Source of the DNA: Bacteroidales bacterium UBA3289
Lineage (GTDB): Bacteria; Bacteroidota; Bacteroidia; Bacteroidales; UBA932
Assembly (NCBI GenBank): GCA_002361625.1
Contig: DETL01000010.1
Location: forward strand, 15,592-67,846
DNA length: 52,255 bases
Direction: 5' to 3'
How positions within the stretch are numbered: the first letter of the stretch is position 1; each line of letters starts with the position of its first letter. Positions 33,373 through 42,624 of the stretch are shown one piece after another. Position numbers and translations under genes: made by a program. A model generated the notes under the pieces. The model was given only the letters and a program-made list of their open reading frames with translations, did not search any database and had not been told where the DNA came from.

Positions 33373-35380
33373 CGATATTCGCATAATGTGCGTTTTCTTC
33401 GATGAAGGCGCGGCGCGGCGGGACATCGTCGCCCATCAGCATCGAGAAAGTGCGTTCCGCCTCGGCGGCGTTCTCGATGGTGATCTGGCGAAGGACGCGC
33501 CGGGACGGGTCCATGGTGGTTTCCCACAGCTGGGTATCCGACATTTCACCGAGACCTTTGTACCGCTGGACGGTCACGCCCTTCTCGGTGCCGCGACCGA
33601 GCCGCTCGATCGCCTCGTCACGCTGTCCGTCGGTCCAGCAATAGACCTCTTCCTTGCCTTTCTTCACCAGATACAGCGGCGGCGTGGCCAGATAGACATA
33701 TCCGTTCTTGATGAGGTCGAACATGTAACGGAAGAAGAAGGTCAGGATGAGGCAGGCGATGTGGGAACCGTCCACATCGGCATCGGTCATGATGATGACC
33801 TTGTGGTAACGGAGCTTGGACAGGTCCATGCGCTTCTCGCCGTTCTCGTCCTCCTGCGCCACGGTGACGCCGAGGGCCGTATAGATATTGCGGACTTCCT
33901 GGCTCTCGAAGGCACGGTCCTGCGCGGCTTTCTCCACATTCAGGATCTTGCCTCGCAGCGGCAGGATGGCCTGGATGCGGCGGTCGCGGCCCTGCTTGGC
34001 CGTTCCGCCTGCGGAGTCACCCTCGACGAGGAAGAGTTCGCACTGTTCGGGGTCGCGCTCGGAGCAGTCCGCCAGTTTGCCGGGCATGCCCACGCCGCCC
34101 ATCGGCGACTTGCGCTGGACCATCTCACGGGCCTTCCGGGCAGCGGCGCGCGCCGTTGCGGCGAGGACGACCTTCTCCACGATGGTCTTCGCCTCCTTCG
34201 GATGCTCCTCCAGATAGGCGTCCATGGCCGCGGCCGTGGCCTGGGAAACGGCAGAGGTCGCTTCGGGGTTACCGAGCTTGGTCTTGGTCTGGCCTTCGAA
34301 CTGCGGCTCGGCCACCTTCACGGAGATGACGGCGGTGAGGCCTTCGCGGAAGTCTTCCGGAGAAAGGTCGCCCTTGAACTTCGCAAGGAGGTTGTTCTTT
34401 TCCGCGTAGTTCTTCAGGGAACGGGACAGACCCATCTTGAAGCCCTGCAGGTGCGTACCGCCTTCGATGGTATGGATGTTATTGACATAGGAATAAATCC
34501 GCTCGCGGAAGCCCTGGTTGTACTGGAGGGCGATGTCGATGGGGATGACCTTATCGGAATTGACCGTAATGGGCTCCGGGATGAGCTTGGGCTCGCCGGC
34601 GTCCAGGTAGTCGATGAATTCGCGGAGACCGTGCTCGGAGTAGAACACGTCGCTGCGGTGGACCTGCCGGCCGGTGGCCTTGCGCTCGCCGTCCTCGGCC
34701 GTCTCGAACTCGTCCACCAGCTCGCGCAGGTCCGTCAGGGTGATGCGGATGCCCTTGTTCAGATAGGCCAGCTCCCGGAGACGGTTCGCCAGCGTTTCAT
34801 ACTTGTAAACGATCGTCTGGGTGAAGATGGTGGCATCAGGATGGAACGTGATGGTGGTACCCGTATCGCTCTCGGAGGTCGTGCCGATCACCTGGACGGG
34901 ACCGAGGGGCTTACCCTTGGAGAAGCGCTGCTCGAAGATCTTGCCCTCGCGGTGCACCTCTGCGATGAGGAGGTCGGAAAGGGCGTTCACGCAGGAAACA
35001 CCCACACCGTGCAGACCGCCGGAGACCTTGTAGCTGTTCTTGTCAAACTTACCACCCGCGTGGAGAACCGTCAGGACGACTTCCAGGGCGCTGCGGTGTT
35101 CCTTCTCGTGCATGCCGGTCGGGATACCGCGGCCATTGTCCTTCACCCGGACGGAATTGTCCTCGAGGATCGTGACTTCCACGTCCGTGCAGAAGCCGGC
35201 CATGGCTTCGTCGATACAGTTGTCAACGACCTCGTACACCAGATGGTGGAGACCGCGTTCACCGATGTCGCCGATATACATGGAGGGGCGCTTGCGCACC
35301 GCCTCGAGACCCTCCAGAACCTGGATGCTGTTTGCTGAATACTGCTCCTCAGCCTGCTTCAATTCCTCAATATCTGCCAT
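33365..35380 (-). CDS. gyrB: DNA gyrase subunit B
   Basis: The 671-residue protein shows the GHKL ATPase motifs (EVVDNCIDEAMAG, DNGRGIPTGMH, GGLHGVGVSCVNAL) and the TOPRIM motifs (ELFLVEGDSAGGTAKQGRDR, IIMTDADVDGSHI), with the C-terminal block VQRYKGLGEMS. The spacing around PEQCELFLVEGDSAGG and the absence of ParE-type differences favour GyrB over ParE, though the partner subunit is not in the window. It introduces negative supercoils together with GyrA. Promoter TAACTTTG is at 35407-35414. Confidence 0.95.
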   Translation of the reverse strand: MADIEELKQAEEQYSANSIQVLEGLEAVRKRPSMYIGDIGERGLHHLVYEVVDNCIDEAMAGFCTDVEVTILEDNSVRVKDNGRGIPTGMHEKEHRSALEVVLTVLHAGGKFDKNSYKVSGGLHGVGVSCVNALSDLLIAEVHREGKIFEQRFSKGKPLGPVQVIGTTSESDTGTTITFHPDATIFTQTIVYKYETLANRLRELAYLNKGIRITLTDLRELVDEFETAEDGERKATGRQVHRSDVFYSEHGLREFIDYLDAGEPKLIPEPITVNSDKVIPIDIALQYNQGFRERIYSYVNNIHTIEGGTHLQGFKMGLSRSLKNYAEKNNLLAKFKGDLSPEDFREGLTAVISVKVAEPQFEGQTKTKLGNPEATSAVSQATAAAMDAYLEEHPKEAKTIVEKVVLAATARAAARKAREMVQRKSPMGGVGMPGKLADCSERDPEQCELFLVEGDSAGGTAKQGRDRRIQAILPLRGKILNVEKAAQDRAFESQEVRNIYTALGVTVAQEDENGEKRMDLSKLRYHKVIIMTDADVDGSHIACLILTFFFRYMFDLIKNGYVYLATPPLYLVKKGKEEVYCWTDGQRDEAIERLGRGTEKGVTVQRYKGLGEMSDTQLWETTMDPSRRVLRQITIENAAEAERTFSMLMGDDVPPRRAFIEENAHYANIDA

Positions 35381-35406
35381 ATTTGTACACTTTCATTATA
35401 AGCGTA

Positions 35407-35414
35407 CAAAGTTA
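35407..35414 (-). promoter_or_regulatory. -7 promoter element (TAACTTTG) for gyrB
   Basis: The reverse strand reads TAACTTTG, 26 bases before the ATG at 35380, in a 45-base AT-rich gap after the outer-membrane protein gene. Confidence 0.6.
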
Positions 35415-35425
35415 GCAAAAATATC

Positions 35426-37165
35426 TCAGAAATTCAAGAGCACACCGGCCGTGAAATACATGCCGGCCTCGGCATGGAGCGGGATGCGCTGGACAGCCTG
35501 GTTCAGCAGGTTGCCGCCCTTCGCCCAGAACCCGAGATTACGGGTCGGATGATACTCCGCAAAGAGACCCAGGTCCAACCAGCCGGGGACCCGGATTTCA
35601 TACTTCTCCGATTTCGCTTCCCGGGCTGTGGACCAGGCCACGTCCGCACCGGCAGTGAAGCGGTCCCCCCAATGCCAGGCCGGACGGATGTATCCCGTAA
35701 AGGCAGCGGGCGCAAACAGGCCTGTGAACAGGGTGTTTTCGGATTGGAGATTCGTCTTGCGATAGGCCATCTTGCCGTCCACGGTCACACTTTCCGATTT
35801 CCAACCGTAATCCAGTTCGGCAAAAAGAAGGTTGAAGGCGCCCGACTCGCCGACGGCAGGCACATAGAACAACACTGCCTGATCACCGGAATAAGAGGAA
35901 AGATGGTCCCTGGCATCGAGATAGCCCTCGATCGGAGCCCGGCTCCAACGGGCATAACCCGCCTGCAGGTCATAGCGGAAACGGCTCGCGATGTTACCGC
36001 GGGCGCCGATCATCGCCCGGATCCGTTCCAGGGAATGGCCGTAAGCATTCATGGACGAGAAAGGATTCGTGAGGAAGGCGTCCGAAAGCGTGTTGAAGCG
36101 GTCCCCGCCCGTCGCGGAAGTCTGCAGCACAAGACGGTCGTCCAGGAGATGATAGTCGATATGCACCTCCGGATAGATCAAGCCGGACTTGTTGCGGTAC
36201 CCCAAAGAATAATCATCGGAATAAATCAGTGTGGAGAGCTTGGCGCCCAGGGAGAAACGCCAGCGGTCCAGGGCGAACTCATATTTGGGAGTGAGCGAAA
36301 GGAGACCCGTGTAACCGGTGGCATAACCCTGATAACGGGCGATCTGCATGTCCACGTCGGCCACGATCCGGCGGTCTCCGCTCAGGACAGGGCCGAAGGT
36401 GCCGTCGAAAAGGAAACGGCTCTCGGAAAAGTCTCGGGACGAGCCATGGAGCATCACTGCATCCGACATGTCTCCGCCCAGCAGATGATAGTCCAACCGC
36501 GCGTCATACATAAAATGCGGGGCATCGGAAGGAAGGGAGCGGATACGGCCCGCGGCCTCGATTCCACCCAATTTCTGGTAATGGAACGCATCGTCCGCCA
36601 TCCGGTGACGGTAGGCGACATCGAACAGGGCCTCACCGCCATCCCAGCCATAATGACCGTCCACTCCCGCACGGGAATCGGCCAGATAGCCCTTCATCTT
36701 CTCCCCCGTGGGCTTGAAGGCGTAAACCCCGTCCCCGAGCGTTTCCTGTCCGAACTGACGGTACCGGCCGAAGTAGGAATGGTGCGTGGCATAGACGTCC
36801 ATTTGGAATCTTTCCTTCCGGATCGGCGTCCAGACCAGGTCCAGTTCCGGATGCAGGGTATAACCCGCACCGAGTTTCAGGTAGAACTGGTTCTCCGTAG
36901 AGAGCTTCGGAGCGGGCTTGAGCTGCACATAGTAAGGCTTGAACTCATAGGCGCCCCGGTAAGGGTTGTCGAAGACGGAATAGTCGAAATCCAGGTTGAA
37001 GGTCGTCACCGAATCCGGTACGGCCATCTGCTGGAGGGGTTTCACGATGGAGGAGGCGGCGCCTTCGTAGGCGTTCGTCACTTCCACGGTGGGATTGAGG
37101 TTCTGTCCGTAGGCCAGGGCGGTCACCGCCGCCGCAAAAGCCGTCGTAACGATATGCTGTCTCAT
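35426..37165 (-). CDS. Outer membrane beta-barrel protein (TonB-dependent receptor-like, no plug)
   Basis: This 579-residue protein has a signal peptide ending near ALAYGQ and then a long run of alternating, aromatic-rich beta strands, for example FYLKLGAGYTLHPELDLVW and VTVDGKMAYRKTN. It ends with an aromatic residue after a strand (MYFTAGVLLNF), as barrel proteins do for BAM recognition. No TonB box or plug domain is recognised. Bacteroidales genomes often place such a protein directly after a large TPR protein, as here (15-base gap). The pair may form an envelope complex, but its role is unknown. Confidence 0.82.
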   Translation of the reverse strand: MRQHIVTTAFAAAVTALAYGQNLNPTVEVTNAYEGAASSIVKPLQQMAVPDSVTTFNLDFDYSVFDNPYRGAYEFKPYYVQLKPAPKLSTENQFYLKLGAGYTLHPELDLVWTPIRKERFQMDVYATHHSYFGRYRQFGQETLGDGVYAFKPTGEKMKGYLADSRAGVDGHYGWDGGEALFDVAYRHRMADDAFHYQKLGGIEAAGRIRSLPSDAPHFMYDARLDYHLLGGDMSDAVMLHGSSRDFSESRFLFDGTFGPVLSGDRRIVADVDMQIARYQGYATGYTGLLSLTPKYEFALDRWRFSLGAKLSTLIYSDDYSLGYRNKSGLIYPEVHIDYHLLDDRLVLQTSATGGDRFNTLSDAFLTNPFSSMNAYGHSLERIRAMIGARGNIASRFRYDLQAGYARWSRAPIEGYLDARDHLSSYSGDQAVLFYVPAVGESGAFNLLFAELDYGWKSESVTVDGKMAYRKTNLQSENTLFTGLFAPAAFTGYIRPAWHWGDRFTAGADVAWSTAREAKSEKYEIRVPGWLDLGLFAEYHPTRNLGFWAKGGNLLNQAVQRIPLHAEAGMYFTAGVLLNF

Positions 37166-37180
37166 GGAATCGTCTCTTTT

Positions 37181-40114
37181 TTAAAGTTTGCGGAGCCTGA
37201 GGTTCACCTGGTCCAGGACTTCATCCTCGGGACCGGACGGCTTGTAGCCGGACTTGATGCTCTCGAATGTAGCCTTGGCCTGGGTCATGTTGCCGTTCTC
37301 GGCGAAGGTGTCGCCAAGGACGATGAAGGCCTTGGCAAGCCAGTAGTTCTGCCCGCCGGCCTTGGCGGCGAAATCATAGACCTTGTCCTCGATGCCGGCG
37401 AAATCGGCCCGGTCAAACTGGTCCTGGATAATCAGGTAGGCAGCCTCGGCGCCCTCCGCGGTGGAAGGCTCCTTGGCCAGCTGCTCGAAGATACCGTAGG
37501 CCTCTGCCCGTCGGCTCATGCCGAGGCAGGACTTCGCCCGGAGGTATTCGGCCTCGCGGCGCTGGGCGGCCGATGCCTGCCGGTTGGAACGGAGGCTTCC
37601 GGAAGCGGCGATCGCATCGTCGTACTCCCGGGCGCGGAAAGCGGACCGCATCATGCCCATATCGGCGGAAAGGCGGTTGTCATCCAGGCGCGCGACCTCT
37701 TTCAGTTTCTGATAGGCCCCGAATGCCTTTCCATACTGTCCCAGGGAATAGGCCAGGTCGCCGTAATGGAGACAGGCCGTTTCCAGGAAGGATCCCTCCA
37801 GTCCCTTATCCAGGGCAGTGACATAATGGTCGCAGGCCTTTTCCTTGTCACCCAATCCTCTGTAGCTTTCGGCCAGATAGAACTCGGCCTGGGGCACCTT
37901 GGCACTTTCGGGATAGTTTTCCAGATAGTTGCGGAAAGTGGCTTCCGCCTTCACGTAGTTGCCGGCCAGGAAGATTTCCTCGGCCGTTCCGAAATAGACG
38001 TCCTCCTTCTGGGCATCGGTCCGGGAAGCCTTGTCGCCGAGGCTGTTGACATAGGCGAGATAGGCGTCCGGTTCCTGGCGGGTACGGTAGATGGATTCGA
38101 TGGCCAGGAGGGCGTCGTCGGCATAGTCGCCTCCCTGCTCGGCCACTTCCTTGTAGTAGGCCAGGGCCTTGCTGTCATCCCCGCCGTTCCGGGCGATCAT
38201 GCCCAGTTCCAGGAGGGACTTCAGCGCATAGTCGGGATCCGTCGTGGCGCTGCGCAGCGTCCGGAAGGTCCGGATGGCATCTTCCTCCTCGCCCACGGAG
38301 ACATAGGCACGGCCCAGTTCGTACATCGCATCGGAATAATACGGGGCGGACGGAGAAGCCTGCTTCACCCGCTCCAGGAACTGGACCTTGCGGGGGAAGT
38401 CACGAAGGAGACCGGCCGCGACACCGGCACGGTAGTACGGATAGATGTCGTTGGCATCCGGATAGTCGGAGAGTTTCCGCTCGAAGGCGGCGAGGGCGGT
38501 CGTATAATCCTTCTGGAAGAAGTAGCAGTCGCCGATGCGCGTCTCGGCATCGGCCCCGAAAACACTGTGGCGGCCTTCCAGGTAATTGTTGAACCACTTC
38601 AGGGCCGCGGGATAATCCCCTTCCTTGAAGTAGGTGTAGGCGATGTTGTACGGAATGAGGTCCCCTTCCGGCTTGCCGTCCAGGGCGGAAAGGTTGTAGA
38701 GGTCCATGAGGACGCTCCGCGCCTCGTCATATTTCTCGTCCCGGAAATTGGATTCGGCGACCCAGTAACGGGAAAGCTGGTTGAACGGATCATGCCGCGA
38801 GCTGTAATAGGCGGCGGCCTTCAGGCGCGGGACGGCATCCCGGTAGGAGCCGTTTTCGATAAGCTGCTTGCCGCGGAGGAAATAGGCCTTCATGTAGTTG
38901 GACTGCATCCGCGGATCCAGTTCGTCGATGTTGTCATAAGCCTCCACGGCGGCCTCGTAGTCGCGGTTCGCCAGGGCGGCCATCGCCATGTAGCTGTAAA
39001 TCTGGTCTCCCTTCTTGAGGGCGTCGTACCGCTTCATGTAATCGTTGAAGGCCGATACATCGTTGTTCAGGTCGAAGGCCAGTTTCGCGTAGTTGAAGTA
39101 CGCATCCTCCTGGATGTCCTTGTCGAACCGGAGGGCCGCCGCGTCCTTGAAGGCATCCATGGCCGCCACCTTGTTGCGGAGCTGGATGTAGCTGTAGCCC
39201 ATCTGGTAGTTCGCGATCTGGCCCAGGGAATCCGTACGCTCGGGCATCTGGTTGAAACTGTCCACCGCCCCCTGCCAGTCCTTCACGCTGTACAGGAGAG
39301 AGCCGGCGTAGAAGTAGTCGGACCGGTTGCGGACCGCCTTGCTCTCGAGGTTCTTGTTGTAATAGGAGCGGGCTTTTTCCGTATCGCCGAGGACGAGGTA
39401 AGATTCGCTCATGATGCGGGCCAGGTGCGGCTGGCGGTCTTCCGGAATCTTGTTGAACAGGTCTTCGCCGAACTTCACGACATAGTCGTAGTCCTTCTCC
39501 ATGAAGCGGCATTCCAGGATATAGTAGTTCGCCAGCTGGGAGAAGCGGGGGTCGGAGGCGGACTTGGCGAACCAGTCGGCCGCCTCATGGAAATCGCCTT
39601 GGGAATAACACACATAGCCCAGCGAGTACTGCGCGGGAGCAGTGTAATCCGAATACGGAAGCGTCTGCATTTTCCGGAACTGCATCCGGGCCAGGGACAG
39701 GTCGCCGGCCCCGAAGGCGCTGTAGGCCTTCTTGTAGGCGTACTCGCTTACCTGCGCGGGGAAGATCTCCTCCTGCGAGACACAGTCGAACCGGTATGCG
39801 GCCTCCTTGTACATCTCGCGGTCAAAGAGATCCTGTCCCCAACGGAAATTCACCTGTGGGACCAGGGGGGATTCCGGCCAGCGGTCCAGGAAAGATTCGG
39901 CCAGCTGCTCATAGCCGGGTGTCTGCTGTTCGATGGCGCAGAGGACGGCGTAACCTTCCGCCTCGCTGCCGGGAAGGGCGGCGAAAAGCCGGGCGGCTTC
40001 GGCGTACATGCCGCTTTCGTACAGGTCCACGGCCCGACGGTACCCGGGGGTCTGGGCCGATGCGGCAGCAACCACTAGAGCGGCCGCTGCGGCCAGTATG
40101 GTTCGTTTGTTCAT
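37181..40114 (-). CDS. Large tetratricopeptide repeat protein, exported
   Basis: The 977-residue protein has a signal peptide ending near AAASAQ (about 20) and then a nearly continuous solenoid of TPR units from residue 25 to 960, with typical lines such as YAEAARLFAALPGSEA, MYELGRAYVSVGEEEDAIRT and AEFYLAESYRGLGDKEKACD. TPR solenoids mediate protein contacts; with the barrel protein next to it, a periplasmic scaffold role is likely but not proven. Promoter TAAATTTG is at 40134-40141. It is the first gene of this operon. Confidence 0.9.
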   Translation of the reverse strand: MNKRTILAAAAALVVAAASAQTPGYRRAVDLYESGMYAEAARLFAALPGSEAEGYAVLCAIEQQTPGYEQLAESFLDRWPESPLVPQVNFRWGQDLFDREMYKEAAYRFDCVSQEEIFPAQVSEYAYKKAYSAFGAGDLSLARMQFRKMQTLPYSDYTAPAQYSLGYVCYSQGDFHEAADWFAKSASDPRFSQLANYYILECRFMEKDYDYVVKFGEDLFNKIPEDRQPHLARIMSESYLVLGDTEKARSYYNKNLESKAVRNRSDYFYAGSLLYSVKDWQGAVDSFNQMPERTDSLGQIANYQMGYSYIQLRNKVAAMDAFKDAAALRFDKDIQEDAYFNYAKLAFDLNNDVSAFNDYMKRYDALKKGDQIYSYMAMAALANRDYEAAVEAYDNIDELDPRMQSNYMKAYFLRGKQLIENGSYRDAVPRLKAAAYYSSRHDPFNQLSRYWVAESNFRDEKYDEARSVLMDLYNLSALDGKPEGDLIPYNIAYTYFKEGDYPAALKWFNNYLEGRHSVFGADAETRIGDCYFFQKDYTTALAAFERKLSDYPDANDIYPYYRAGVAAGLLRDFPRKVQFLERVKQASPSAPYYSDAMYELGRAYVSVGEEEDAIRTFRTLRSATTDPDYALKSLLELGMIARNGGDDSKALAYYKEVAEQGGDYADDALLAIESIYRTRQEPDAYLAYVNSLGDKASRTDAQKEDVYFGTAEEIFLAGNYVKAEATFRNYLENYPESAKVPQAEFYLAESYRGLGDKEKACDHYVTALDKGLEGSFLETACLHYGDLAYSLGQYGKAFGAYQKLKEVARLDDNRLSADMGMMRSAFRAREYDDAIAASGSLRSNRQASAAQRREAEYLRAKSCLGMSRRAEAYGIFEQLAKEPSTAEGAEAAYLIIQDQFDRADFAGIEDKVYDFAAKAGGQNYWLAKAFIVLGDTFAENGNMTQAKATFESIKSGYKPSGPEDEVLDQVNLRLRKL

Positions 40115-40133
40115 CGTCAGATAGATTATTTTA

Positions 40134-40141
40134 CAAATTTA
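40134..40141 (-). promoter_or_regulatory. -7 promoter element (TAAATTTG) for the TPR protein gene
   Basis: The reverse strand reads TAAATTTG, 19 bases before the ATG at 40114, divergent from the ftsE promoter. Confidence 0.6.
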
Positions 40142-40155
40142 CGAAATTTTCTGAT

Positions 40156-40163
40156 TATCTTTG
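40156..40163 (+). promoter_or_regulatory. -7 promoter element (TATCTTTG) for the ftsE-nth pair
   Basis: TATCTTTG lies 22 bases before the ATG at 40186 and matches the consensus exactly. Confidence 0.65.
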
Positions 40164-40185
40164 CCCTGAACATCCATAAAACGCA

Positions 40186-40887
40186 ATGGAACCCATCATC
40201 CGATTCTCAGGGGCGGACATCCTCAACGGGGAGAACGTCGTCATCTACGGCCTGGACATGGCCATCCATCCGGGCGACTTTGTTTACATCGTAGGCAAAG
40301 TGGGCACCGGAAAGACTTCCATCATCCGCACGATGACGGCGGAAAACCGCCTGCTCACGGGTGAAGGAACCGTCTGCGGGTTCAATCTCCGGGGAATCCG
40401 TACAAAAGACATACCGATGCTGCGCCGCCGCCTGGGCGTCGTTTTCCAGGATTTCCAGCTGCTGATGGACCGGAGCGTGGAAGCGAACCTCGAGTTCGTC
40501 CTCCGGGCCACCGGATGGAAGGACCGCCGGGCCATTGACGGACGCATCACGGAGGTCCTCGAAAGCGTCGGCATGGGCACGAAGGCCCACAAGATGCCGC
40601 ACCAGCTCTCCGGCGGCGAACAGCAGCGCATCGCCATCGCCCGGGCCCTTCTGAACAGCCCCGCGGTGATCATCGCCGACGAGCCCACCGGCAACCTGGA
40701 CGGCGAAACCGCCGACGGCATCCTCAAACTGCTGAGAAAGCTGAACGAAGGCGGCACGGCCATCGTCATGGTCACGCACAACCGCTCCATCTTCGAGCGC
40801 TACCCCGGCCGCGTGTTCTCCTGCTCCGAGGAGCACTGCGAAGAAGTCTTCGAGGACAACACCTTCGACCTGGACCTGACGATATGA
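40186..40887 (+). CDS. ftsE: FtsE-like ABC transporter ATP-binding protein
   Basis: The 233-residue ATPase has Walker A GKVGTGKTS near residue 37, the Q-loop in VVFQDFQLL, the ABC signature LSGGEQQR, Walker B VIIADEPTG and the H-loop VMVTHN. The Q-loop text VFQDFQLL is a trait of FtsE, which works with FtsX to control peptidoglycan hydrolases at division. No FtsX or other permease is next to it, so the partner must be encoded elsewhere. Its stop overlaps the nth start by 4 bases (ATGA). A LolD-like role is the main alternative. Confidence 0.82.
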   Translation: MEPIIRFSGADILNGENVVIYGLDMAIHPGDFVYIVGKVGTGKTSIIRTMTAENRLLTGEGTVCGFNLRGIRTKDIPMLRRRLGVVFQDFQLLMDRSVEANLEFVLRATGWKDRRAIDGRITEVLESVGMGTKAHKMPHQLSGGEQQRIAIARALLNSPAVIIADEPTGNLDGETADGILKLLRKLNEGGTAIVMVTHNRSIFERYPGRVFSCSEEHCEEVFEDNTFDLDLTI

Positions 40888-41531
40888 CGCGGAAAGAACG
40901 TACGCAGGCCGTCATCGGCTGGTTCGAAGCCAACCGTCCCATCGCGGAGACCGAGCTCCACTACACGGACACCTTCCAGCTCCTGGTGGCCGTCATCCTG
41001 TCCGCCCAGTGCACGGACCGCCGGGTGAACCTGGTCACCCCGCCCCTGTTCGAACGCTTCCCCACTCCGTCGGACCTGGCTTCCGCCACTTTCGACGAGG
41101 TATTCCCCTATGTGAAAAGCGTTTCCTACCCGAACTCCAAGACGGAGCACCTGATCGCGATGGCGCAGAAACTGCTGGCCGATTTCGGCGGCGAAGTCCC
41201 CTCGGACATCGACGCGCTGATGACCCTGCCCGGCGTCGGCCGCAAGACCGCCAACGTCATCGCCTCCGTCGTCTATGACAAGCCCGTCATTGCCGTCGAT
41301 ACCCACGTCTATCGCGTTTCCCACCGGCTGGGCCTCTCGGACGGCAAGACCCCGTACGACGTGGAACGGGACCTGGAACGGCACATTCCGGAGCATCTCC
41401 GCGCCCGTTCGCACCATTGGCTCATCCTCCACGGCCGGTACACCTGCACCGCCCGCAATCCCAAATGCAGCGAGTGTCCCCTTACCGACTGGTGCCGGCA
41501 GTACGTCCTGGAACAAACAGGAAAACGATAG
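40884..41531 (+). CDS. nth: Endonuclease III
   Basis: The 215-residue protein shows the helix-hairpin-helix LPGVGRKTANVIAS with catalytic Lys121, catalytic Asp139 in AVDTHVYRVSHRLGL, and the iron-sulphur loop with Cys188, Cys195, Cys198 and Cys204 in C-x6-C-x2-C-x5-C spacing. It removes oxidised pyrimidines and nicks abasic sites in base excision repair. It is coupled to the FtsE-like gene by a 4-base overlap. Its last 50 bases overlap the convergent CPBP protease gene. Confidence 0.96.
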   Translation: MTRKERTQAVIGWFEANRPIAETELHYTDTFQLLVAVILSAQCTDRRVNLVTPPLFERFPTPSDLASATFDEVFPYVKSVSYPNSKTEHLIAMAQKLLADFGGEVPSDIDALMTLPGVGRKTANVIASVVYDKPVIAVDTHVYRVSHRLGLSDGKTPYDVERDLERHIPEHLRARSHHWLILHGRYTCTARNPKCSECPLTDWCRQYVLEQTGKR

Positions 41532-42315
41532 CCAAGGCCAGTCCCAGGACAAAGGCAGGAATCGAGGCCTCGGCGCCGAAAGAGCCGCCGGTAAGCCAAT
41601 CGGAGCCCTGGATCACGGGCTGGATCAGCGAAGTCGTGTCATTCCCCGAAACAGCGAAACCGAAAACCGGACCCTGGAAGTAGTTCCAGGACCAGTGGAT
41701 ACCGATGGGCAGCCACAGGGTGCCGGACCATTTGTAGGCGGCGCCCAGCAGGAGCCCCGCCTCGACGGCGATGGCCAGGGAAGACCAGACGGTGGCATTG
41801 TCGTTGGTGATATGGACAAAGCCGAAAATCAGCGCCGAAACGACGAGGGCGACGAGCGTTCCCCATCGGTCGTCGATCATCCGGAAAACGATTCCCCGGA
41901 ACAGGACTTCCTCTCCGATCGCGACGACCAGGAACATGAACAGACTGCTGATCAAGCTGTTCCAATCCCAATGGACACTTCCGACCCGGTATCCGCCCAA
42001 CAGGGCGATGACGCCCGTCACCACGACGAAGAAAAGGATGCCGATCCCGAAACCCAGTCCCGTATCGGCCGCCAGCCGGCGCATCGGAAGGTCCGCCGCG
42101 CGCCGTTTTTCGGTCCATTTCCACCATAGAGCGTACATCACGAGCACGAAGGCCGACGTGGCAACGCACATGAACGCCTGGAGCCAGAGCGGCATTCCGT
42201 ACATTTCGCCCAGCACCGACGGAATGGACGAGAATCCGTAAACGATTGTGAAAAGCAGACTTCCCCCGATCAACAGCAGAAGCCACTTCCAGAAGGGGGT
42301 ATCCGTCCGTCTCAT
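41482..42315 (-). CDS. CPBP family intramembrane metalloprotease (CAAX protease-like)
   Basis: This 277-residue membrane protein has about eight helices. The CPBP motifs are present: GEEVLFRGIVFR (EExxxR), FGFVHITN (FxxxH) and IGIHWSWNYFQGP (Hxxx). Such proteases include Rce1-like and bacterial immunity-type enzymes; the substrate is unknown. It lies 3 bases downstream of the DUF4298 gene in a three-gene minus-strand run with the methyltransferase. Its end overlaps nth by 50 bases on the opposite strand. Confidence 0.88.
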   Translation of the reverse strand: MRRTDTPFWKWLLLLIGGSLLFTIVYGFSSIPSVLGEMYGMPLWLQAFMCVATSAFVLVMYALWWKWTEKRRAADLPMRRLAADTGLGFGIGILFFVVVTGVIALLGGYRVGSVHWDWNSLISSLFMFLVVAIGEEVLFRGIVFRMIDDRWGTLVALVVSALIFGFVHITNDNATVWSSLAIAVEAGLLLGAAYKWSGTLWLPIGIHWSWNYFQGPVFGFAVSGNDTTSLIQPVIQGSDWLTGGSFGAEASIPAFVLGLALAIVFLFVPGRTAGTSR

Positions 42316-42318
42316 GTC

Positions 42319-42624
42319 CTACCGGTTCTTCAGAATGGCGGAAACCGTGTCCAGCAGGCGGACGGTCAGGGCATAGTGCTCCGAGAGGACGTCGTAGATG
42401 CCGTCCTCGGACAAGACGCCGCGTTTCAGGTCCGCCGGCAGGTTGCCTGCCTCGTCCTCCGCGAGGTCCGCATGCCAGCTCTCGCTGCCATAGTAGGCCG
42501 ACAGTTCCTGCACGGCCTCCTGGATATCGTCAAAACGGTCCAGGGTCGCGTCCAAGTCCTTCAGGACAGGTGCGACCGTGTCGAGCAGCTGCTCGAAATG
42601 AGAGATTCTTTCAATCGTTTCCAT
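42319..42624 (-). CDS. DUF4298 family protein
   Basis: This 101-residue acidic, helical protein shows the DUF4298 core: ELSAYYGSESWHADLAEDEA then LPADLKRGVLSEDGIYDVLS. The family is small, cytosolic and without known function. It overlaps the end of the methyltransferase gene by 14 bases and is followed by the CPBP protease after 3 bases, so it is made together with both. In other genomes family members occur in varied settings, so the context gives little hint of function. Confidence 0.88.
   Translation of the reverse strand: METIERISHFEQLLDTVAPVLKDLDATLDRFDDIQEAVQELSAYYGSESWHADLAEDEAGNLPADLKRGVLSEDGIYDVLSEHYALTVRLLDTVSAILKNR

Noticed and set aside
35474..40078. Open frame of 1534 codons on the plus strand, antisense to two genes
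   Set aside because: It runs exactly against the beta-barrel and TPR genes, both of which have signal peptides and family features. The antisense product is low-complexity and resembles no protein; high GC with biased codon use explains the absence of stops.
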